Made by a program: the position numbers and the translations under genes | From: Blastomussa wellsi | Taxonomy: Eukaryota; Cnidaria; Anthozoa; Scleractinia; Plerogyridae | NCBI GenBank assembly: GCA_947652115.1 | Contig: OX393565.1 | Coordinates: forward strand, 25,072,628 to 25,136,627 | DNA: 64,000 nt | Reading direction: 5' to 3' | Notes under the pieces: generated by a model | Seen by the model: only the letters and a program-made list of their open reading frames with translations | Databases searched by the model: none | What the model was told of the DNA's origin: nothing | Shown here: positions 57,351 through 64,000 of the stretch, one piece after another | Layout: every line of letters starts with the position of its first letter | How positions within the stretch are numbered: position 1 is the stretch's first letter

Positions 57351-58702
57351 ATGTATGACAATCGCTGTTTCTCTTTCTTATACATGTGAGGCTCAGCAGG
57401 TGATGAAAAGTGCTCATCAGCTATGAATCGCTTCATTTAATTTCGTAGCTTTTTAACTTGCTTGCCAGGACCGCCAGCTATACGCTTGAGATGTCCTGCA
57501 TCAATATCAACAAGCTTTACAAACAAACATTTCACCATTGTAATTAAATTCCCAACAAGTCCCAATTAACATATTTATAAAGTCAATTTCGCCGCGGCTG
57601 CACCGTGAACGTAATTAGGTCGTCATACAGCCATCAAGAAAGCTTGTTGACAACGCTTCATCTTACTCTTACAAGCTTTTGCTGACTAAGAACCAAATAT
57701 TAAGTGGAGGAGTTCAATCATCAAAACGCCGATTGCCCCTTAGATTATATATCAGACATGGAGAGACAATCAACAGCTTCATAGAAGGTATTTTTTCACT
57801 AACTCTTTCCGTCATTTGTTAGCGAACTGCAAAGCAAAATTAGCAACGTATGACTCCAACATAAGAGTGCCTGCATAGGCCCCCCTGGGCGAAGTCAGCT
57901 GAGCTTTTCCGAACTGATTCCGGCCTTAACAACCGATAAATTTGATGTCAGCTACTTAACGATAAGTAAACGTCACTCATTTAAATCCAGGGTTTTGGAA
58001 GCCATATTGTATGATCTACTCGCGTGCCAATTATTCAACGGGTTTACATGTTGTGGGGCTAGCATTAGAACCATTGTTATGCTTTTCGCAATGAATTTTC
58101 ACCGAAGGCCTGACATTTCAGAAGTTAAGTTTATGCATGAACATTTTTCAGATTTTTTTTGCCTGGTTGGTAAGATCGCCGGATCTTATGTAACGTGTTG
58201 AAAAAGAACTCTGTTTATTCTATAACATTTCTTGGGTTACTCCACGCTTTAGGCAGATGTTTAAAAACCTCGTCTGTCTTCGTTTTTCCTCGGCCTATTG
58301 CAACCTTCCCATCAAGGAATGCTCGGGCATAGCTTATAATTAAATCGAAGACAGGGTCACACCTGATTGAGTCTTGGTATCACACAGCTTCTATCGCCAT
58401 CACTATCACGGGTCACTATTTTAAAAGCTGTACCACTGAGATTCTCATTCCATATTACTTGCTTTATTTCGAAGCCGTTTTAGATTCGATACTGGGACTG
58501 GACACTTTGCAATGCACTACGGAGTAATTGGAGTCCCGTATATGAATTCAGGGAGAAGCTTAATTCTCTCTTGTATTGTGCAATTATAAACAAAAAAACA
58601 TAAGAAACATTCCAACGTTACGGCTCACACTTCACACTATTTTTCACACTCTTGTATTTATTTGTCTTCAATTTACAACTATGAACGTCAATTTATAACT
58701 GA

Positions 58703-58845
58703 GTGCTGACTCGTCCCCAGTCGTCTTTTATGAAAAAAAAAAGGCGCGGGGAATGATGGGAAGGAGGCACAAAGGGTGAGAGACTTTCCTCCTTCCCATC
58801 ATCCATCGCGTCTTGCCATTTTCTCGACTGTGGACGAGTCAGTAC
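58703..58845. mobile_element. MITE-like inverted repeat
   Basis: gctgactcgtccccagtcg and cgactgtggacgagtcagta at the ends; gatgggaaggagg and cctccttcccatc in the inner arms. Confidence 0.7.
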
Positions 58846-59325
58846 AAAGTGTACGTTTATCAGAAGTGAACAACTTATTTTCGCACATACTGATAGTCAC
58901 TTTAATCAACACAAAACAAGTAAGCAATTTCTTAAAATGATACGTTGCTCTGATGTTTGCAAGGAGTATTTGTAGGCAAGAAGCGCGGAAGCTGGAAGGG
59001 CCGAATATTTGAACAAAGTAGGAGATGAAATTAGATATGGTTTATACCTGGTTTATAGCTAGATTCATGTCAAGGTATAAACTGTGTTGTAATGTGGATC
59101 AGGCGCCGTTCACATACGCTGCATTTAGACGTTGGGTAACTAGTGTCGCTCGAGTATAAAACATGTAATGTGTCAAGCGCGGGAAAAGCTTGTAGCCAGA
59201 AACGCAGGAAAACATGAAAAACGGTGGCAAGCACGGGAATTGACATGATTAACGGTGGCAAGGGTGAGAACACTGTACACGAAAGAGTCAGTGTATCAAA
59301 TCGGATTATTTCCGCGTAATTTTGA

Positions 59326-59500
59326 CCAAATGGGCCCTTTGCACGACCCAGTCACATGGTACAAAATAACACCCTGCTGGTGAGCAGGCTACGCGCTGGG
59401 ACATCCAAAACAAAGCAACTTCATGCCCCAGAGCGTAGCTTGCTCACCAGCAGGGTGTCATTTTGTACCATGTGACTGGGTCATGCAAAGGGCCTATTGG
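59326..59500. mobile_element. Palindromic MITE, 175 bp
   Basis: ccaaatgggccctttgcacg...cacatggtacaaaat and the inverse arms; inner arms aacaccctgctggtgagcag and ctgctcaccagcagggtgt (with one change). Confidence 0.88.
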
Positions 59501-59829
59501 CCAATAATGAAACCTTTGATTAGTCAGAGCATGTAGGGTTTTACAATGGCAGCAAATTACAACAAACGTTCTCCAATAATATTCACACTCATCGTGCCCG
59601 TGAGGACACTTAAGGCCGGCAAGAAAATCACGCCACCCATCCCGGTCTGACGCCAATGCAACAGTGGTACCCCATGAATGCCATCCGAGCTGGTTTCTCT
59701 AATAATATAACCACACCAAACTAATTAAAGCCGATCCATCAACCTATGTAATGTAATTGAATGGCCTACTTTACCCCAATTTTGCACCAATAATTGAACC
59801 TGTGCTTTTCCAGTAGCTCTGTCAACATT

Positions 59830-60125
59830 TAGGGGCGGGCCATTTGACTTCTGGGGGCGGCGAAGGGGGAGCTGGATGATATGGTACATGCGCAATTTTT
59901 TTTCAAAATCTTTCATGCACAGGAAAGTTTTTTTGTCGGTGTATGTGTGTGCATGATATTTTTTCTCCATGTAACAGGAATTTTTTAGGCTTGCTGAACA
60001 TGCGTGAATTTTTTTTCGGCACCTGTCGTGTGCACGAATTTTTTTCTTTAAGTTTGCTTGCAGGATATTTTTTGTCAAAATCACCCACTCCCCCTCCCCT
60101 TACAAGTTAAATGGTCTGCCCCTTA
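59830..60125. mobile_element. MITE-like element, 296 bp
   Basis: Imperfect inverted ends aggggcgggccatttgactt and aagttaaatggtctgcccct. The interior has four or five repeats of a (t)gcatgaatttttttt-like phrase, producing spurious lysine-rich open frames on the minus strand. Confidence 0.7.
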
Positions 60126-60237
60126 GTTAATATTCAAAATGGAAACCCGTATGGAAACGTCTGTCCCTCCCGTGTATTAAAGTTGTTTATCAAAGTACTA
60201 ACTTTAAATTGATTACGTCACAACTGGTTCTTTGTCT

Positions 60238-60303
60238 TCTCCAATTGTTGTCTGGGGACAACACTATCGCGCATAGTGTTGTTCCCAGACTATAATTGGA
60301 GGC
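60238..60303. repeat. Hairpin
   Basis: tctccaattgttgtctgggg and its near inverse around a short centre tatcgcgcata. Confidence 0.7.
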
Positions 60304-61139
60304 TTTCGAACAACCCTGCTCAAACTACTTCTACTGCTAACAAAATGAACGTTTGAATTATCAGTGTGCTGCCTGTTTTTAAGGCATACCGACCAGAATG
60401 TCTAGCTGTTCCTTTTTAGCAAGAAAAATGGAGAACTCCAGATACCTCGTTGCACCAGCCCTCAGTTCCTATCGTGTAACTTGAAAATTTTGCGGGTTTT
60501 AATTTTTTGAATTTTGCGGATTTCCCATAATCCGCAAAATAAAATCTCGCAGAAAACTCCCGCAAAATAAAATTAAAACGCCGTAAAAATTTACTACCTT
60601 CAGTCCAATAAAGAACTCAGTGTTGCATTATCGGGTGTAAACCACAACAACTCGAGCTTAGTTGCATATTATCCACCACAAACAAACTATTGCGTGAATA
60701 TTAAACACGTCTAAGCAATAAAAGTTGAAAATATAAGTTTTCATCCTTCTTAATGTTCTCCTGTAGCCTGCTGGAACAGAAAATCGCAAAAATTAGCTCC
60801 CAGCAGAGCTTTCAGTCATCTCGAGCCGCAAAAAATTTGTTCATGCTAAACACAAAAAAAATCACCAATCCGCAAAATAAAACTCGCACAAAACGTCGAC
60901 CGGCACAAACTATCCGTCTTAGAGAGGTGTCCTATTCATAGAGACTGAAATGTCCGGACAACGGCTGGTAGGGAACAACACCAGTTGTACCTCGTGAGAA
61001 GGTGTCCGTCTTATAGAGAGTTAACTCTACGCTTTTATACTCCTGGACACAGAAAAGTAAAATGTTTCAGTCAGGAACGCATTAGAGTAGACCAAGCTGG
61101 CGATCGAACCCGAGCTTCTCGATCATAAGCGTGCGGGTA

Positions 61140-61330
61140 ATTTTTTGTCCGGGGAGAGGGAGGGGGGGGGGCACGGTCAACCATTTGCCCAAAAAATTCT
61201 CCCAAGTTGCATTGCCCAGATTTCTCTTGTTGCTGCCAAAAAAATCTGAGTTGCCCAAAATTTTTTTTTTTTTTTTTTGGGGGGGGGGGGGGGCGGGAGC
61301 TGCAGCTTCCCCCAGCCCCCGGTACGCCTA
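61140..61330. repeat. Low-complexity dispersed repeat with poly-T/poly-G
   Basis: Repeated ttgccca(a)aaa(a)ttct / ttgcccagatttct phrases, then a T tract followed by a G tract (about 61260-61294). Confidence 0.7.
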
Positions 61331-64000
61331 TGTTCGCGATTCGGGTGCAAGTTTTAACCTTTTGAACACGACGTATTTCCCTCCCTACCCCCGACACAAC
61401 GTTTCGTGACTGTACGCATGGGTGCAAGACCTTAATTGATGATAAAAAATTAAAAAAAGGTATAGTAGTTAGGACGAGTCATAACAAAACCGCGTGCAGC
61501 TGGTCGTTCATTTTTTTGCTGATGTATTCTTTGTACATGTTGTATCGGAATTCTTTTGTCTTTAATCTTCTGGCACATGGCGTTTTTTGTGATCAAAAGT
61601 TGTTCATTTGAAAGTGCTGTTCAAGTGGTACCCTAACTTTTTAAACCACCAATTAACCCTGACGGATTCGATTTATTATTTTTATGTATGGTATAAAACA
61701 TTTCCTTGTTAAAAAATAGCTTAAACTGCATTCGATTAACAATTGTAACGCTTCGGTAGTTCTCAATGTCGTTTTTAAAACAACTTGAGTGTTTTCTTGG
61801 ACATATATTATTCCTGTCTATCATACAATTATAGTCAAAGACATTGAAAAAGAGTAATCTCAATAATAAAGTGAAGCATTCCTTTGCCCGACAGCTGTGA
61901 GTTGTCCAGGTGACCCGACTGTCAAATACCTATACAACACTCTGCCGCGGAGTTGGCGATTTCAATCAGACGCCGTGTAAGTCAGCACAGCGCGCCTGGA
62001 CACTTCAATAAGCCAAGCCAAGTTAGTATTGTTTAAAATGTTGGCGCTCACGAAGCCCCTTAACACGCCACGCAGTGGTTTTGCAGTCATTGTCAGCTGT
62101 ACAATAGTATTGTAATGACTCCGCCCAACACAGGTGTTCGTTAAGGCTTGCTTTGCATAACAATTTCACTCGACTTGATGGCACGCTTAGATCTTTTGTT
62201 CTCGAACAGCTGTGGCACGTGGTAGCACGTCTGTCGCATTCCGCCGCTGGATTATTTGACTTTATTAACGAGCGCGTGTCGTTTTACAAATATTCGCCAC
62301 TGAAAATTCTGATCTGACGAAGAAATAAGTGCTTTATCAGTTTTCAAGAGGAAACTATTTATCAAAATTGGCGTGAAACGCAGATAGAAATATATATATT
62401 TTTATGAACGCGGCATACTGAGTCACGCCGGTTACTGCACACGTGGTGTTCATAGTGTGCGTCCTTACAGACTCCAATCTCCCAATGCGTATGTAGCCTA
62501 GTTTGCTTTCCTCTCGAAGTTGTGCCTTTTCCGACTCATTTAGCGCTTTGTATTGTGTTCTAAATCAGCACTGATATCTGAGAAGCCAAAATGGCGCCAA
62601 ACTTGTCGTAAAATGTAGCGCGAGATAAACTTTGCGTGTCTTTAGGCATACTTCGTTATTCATACAGCTATTGTTTTAGAAGCCATGTGTGCGCTTTTGT
62701 TTGGAGACGAAAACTAATGTAAAGAGTATTAGTATTGATGGCTTTCCTTTTATATGCAAATTCAAACATCTCTTAATGAACTGAAAATGCTAATTTTCTT
62801 TATGGAGACCACGCTACTGGAAAAGTCTATTTTTTTGGCTCGTTATTGCAAAATAGACCCAAGATATTTGTTTATGTTGTCTTCAAACGTCTAGATCTCC
62901 CTTAAAAGACAGTCAGTCACAGTTCAGGGGTTTCTCTTTGCAATTTTTTTCAGGGATCCAAATTAACTGAAATGTTTTATTTTTTCTGTGCCGTATAGAC
63001 GCGTCGGTTTTATCTACTTAGCAGGTTTTTGTTTCAATGCATTACCTCTATTGCGTCTTGATTCTTACAAGAGCCCTAAGAGACACCGGAAAGTTGTCTG
63101 AATTACTTTTAGTTCGGCTAATATCTTGTGAAAAAATTAATAAAGAGGTTTTCCGTGTCATGGTTACGCATCACTTGATTGCCTCTGGCGATAGTTAAAG
63201 CTAACTTCGTGTCATTTATACTCGAGAGAATCAATGCACACATTTCACGGTGCTATACACGAGTGAACATTGTGTTTCTTTTTGTGAGATGTTTTCCCGC
63301 CTTTTTACAACAGATTACGGCGTCCGGCGCGTGGTGAAAACTTGATCGTGACACGCGTGAGGTTTTTGATAACAAATAAAAAGTGAGAAGTTTATTTTAT
63401 CAGCCCGTAAAAGCGTGCCGCTAGTTAAGCGTACGTGGTATTGTTAATTAATGTAGCAAAGCTGAAAATTAAATGCGGAGCAGATCTGAAAAACTAAGTT
63501 CTACTATGAAGACAATTTAATGCTCTCGGTTAAATATGAGGAGAAAGCATCTTGCAATATTCAAAACGAAACTTCCTCTAGTCTTTGTCTGTATGCTTCT
63601 CCTGGTCTGTAGTTATTGGGTGATTTAGGTTAACCGCTGTGACATTCGCTCTCTGGTTCAATCGAGGTTATCACAAATTGCTTTTATGAAAGCTAAATGT
63701 CGTCAAAACATCGTGGACATTTCCTAAATCTCGTGCTTGATCTTTTTTTGTGGTGAGTGATACGATCTTATCTACTCAAACAGAGAAATTTCGACCAAGA
63801 GGTCAGGTCACTTCTTCACGAGCTTTCACGAGTTGGTATTTGTACAGATCATTGACATACCACGTATTTGAGACGAGCGCGAACTTTGTCTGTTTCGTGC
63901 ATCAATGTTTGCAAACGTCCAAAGTGTTCTTGAGTGCAGGCTTAACATCGCTCATCACTTCCGCCTTGTAGCTCGTTCTAGATTTATGAATCTTGCAGCC
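61331..64000. other. No gene seen
   Basis: AT-rich intergenic or intronic sequence. The open frame 63750-63971 has no recognisable content. No RNA gene or clear repeat was found. Confidence 0.45.

Noticed and set aside
1..64000. CRISPR arrays, operons, bacterial promoters, integrated virus
   Set aside because: None seen. The direct repeats are transposon arrays, minisatellites or microsatellites, and all genes are intron-bearing eukaryotic genes or transposon genes.

Overview
The window looks like animal nuclear DNA, most likely an anthozoan cnidarian (coral or anemone type). Reasons: interrupted genes with GT-AG introns, metazoan protein families (a long EGF-repeat receptor, an iRhom-type rhomboid), intron-bearing and clustered tRNA genes, and a dense load of MITEs, tRNA-derived SINEs, a non-LTR element remnant and Penelope-like elements. 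The species assignment is inference. All gene models were spliced by eye; every exon join reported keeps phase.

1-6.4 kb: a 5.69 kb DNA transposon (424-6114) sits inside a coding exon of a WD40-like gene read on the minus strand. It has 17-bp inverted ends, a 14-bp target duplication and inverted subterminal arrays. It carries two divergent genes: an ISXO2/IS1595 (Merlin-type) DDE transposase and a two-exon DUF3987-like AAA ATPase/helicase. This combination is the best candidate for an undescribed system.

6.4-9.2 kb: repeats (hairpin, tRNA-like fragment, decayed non-LTR retrotransposon 3' end, two MITEs).

9.3-19.1 kb (minus): a complete nine-exon gene of 1284 codons encoding a type I membrane protein with signal peptide, about 27 EGF repeats, one transmembrane helix and a 153-residue tail. 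It has a Notch-like ectodomain without LNR or ankyrin repeats. SINEs and foldback elements sit in its introns, and a 390-bp direct repeat flanks its first coding exon.

19.1-29.1 kb (plus): a head-to-head neighbour, a complete nine-exon rhomboid-family gene (484 aa). It has the iRhom architecture (cytosolic N-terminus, large Cys-rich loop) but keeps the serine and histidine of an active protease.

29.1-37.5 kb: a SINE-derived minisatellite; a Penelope-like element end with a hammerhead-like motif; a tandemly duplicated tRNA segment (one tRNA-Met with a 13-nt intron, three tRNA-Lys(TTT) copies, a tRNA-Met relic); a tandem triplication of a MITE; two 3' exons of an unrecognised gene (34.9-36.8 kb); and nested inverted-repeat elements.

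37.5-64 kb: gene-poor, with scattered SINE copies, microsatellites and palindromic MITEs. Two phase-compatible exons (52.55 and 55.88 kb, plus) look like the start of a secreted-protein gene that probably runs on; no other gene could be supported here.
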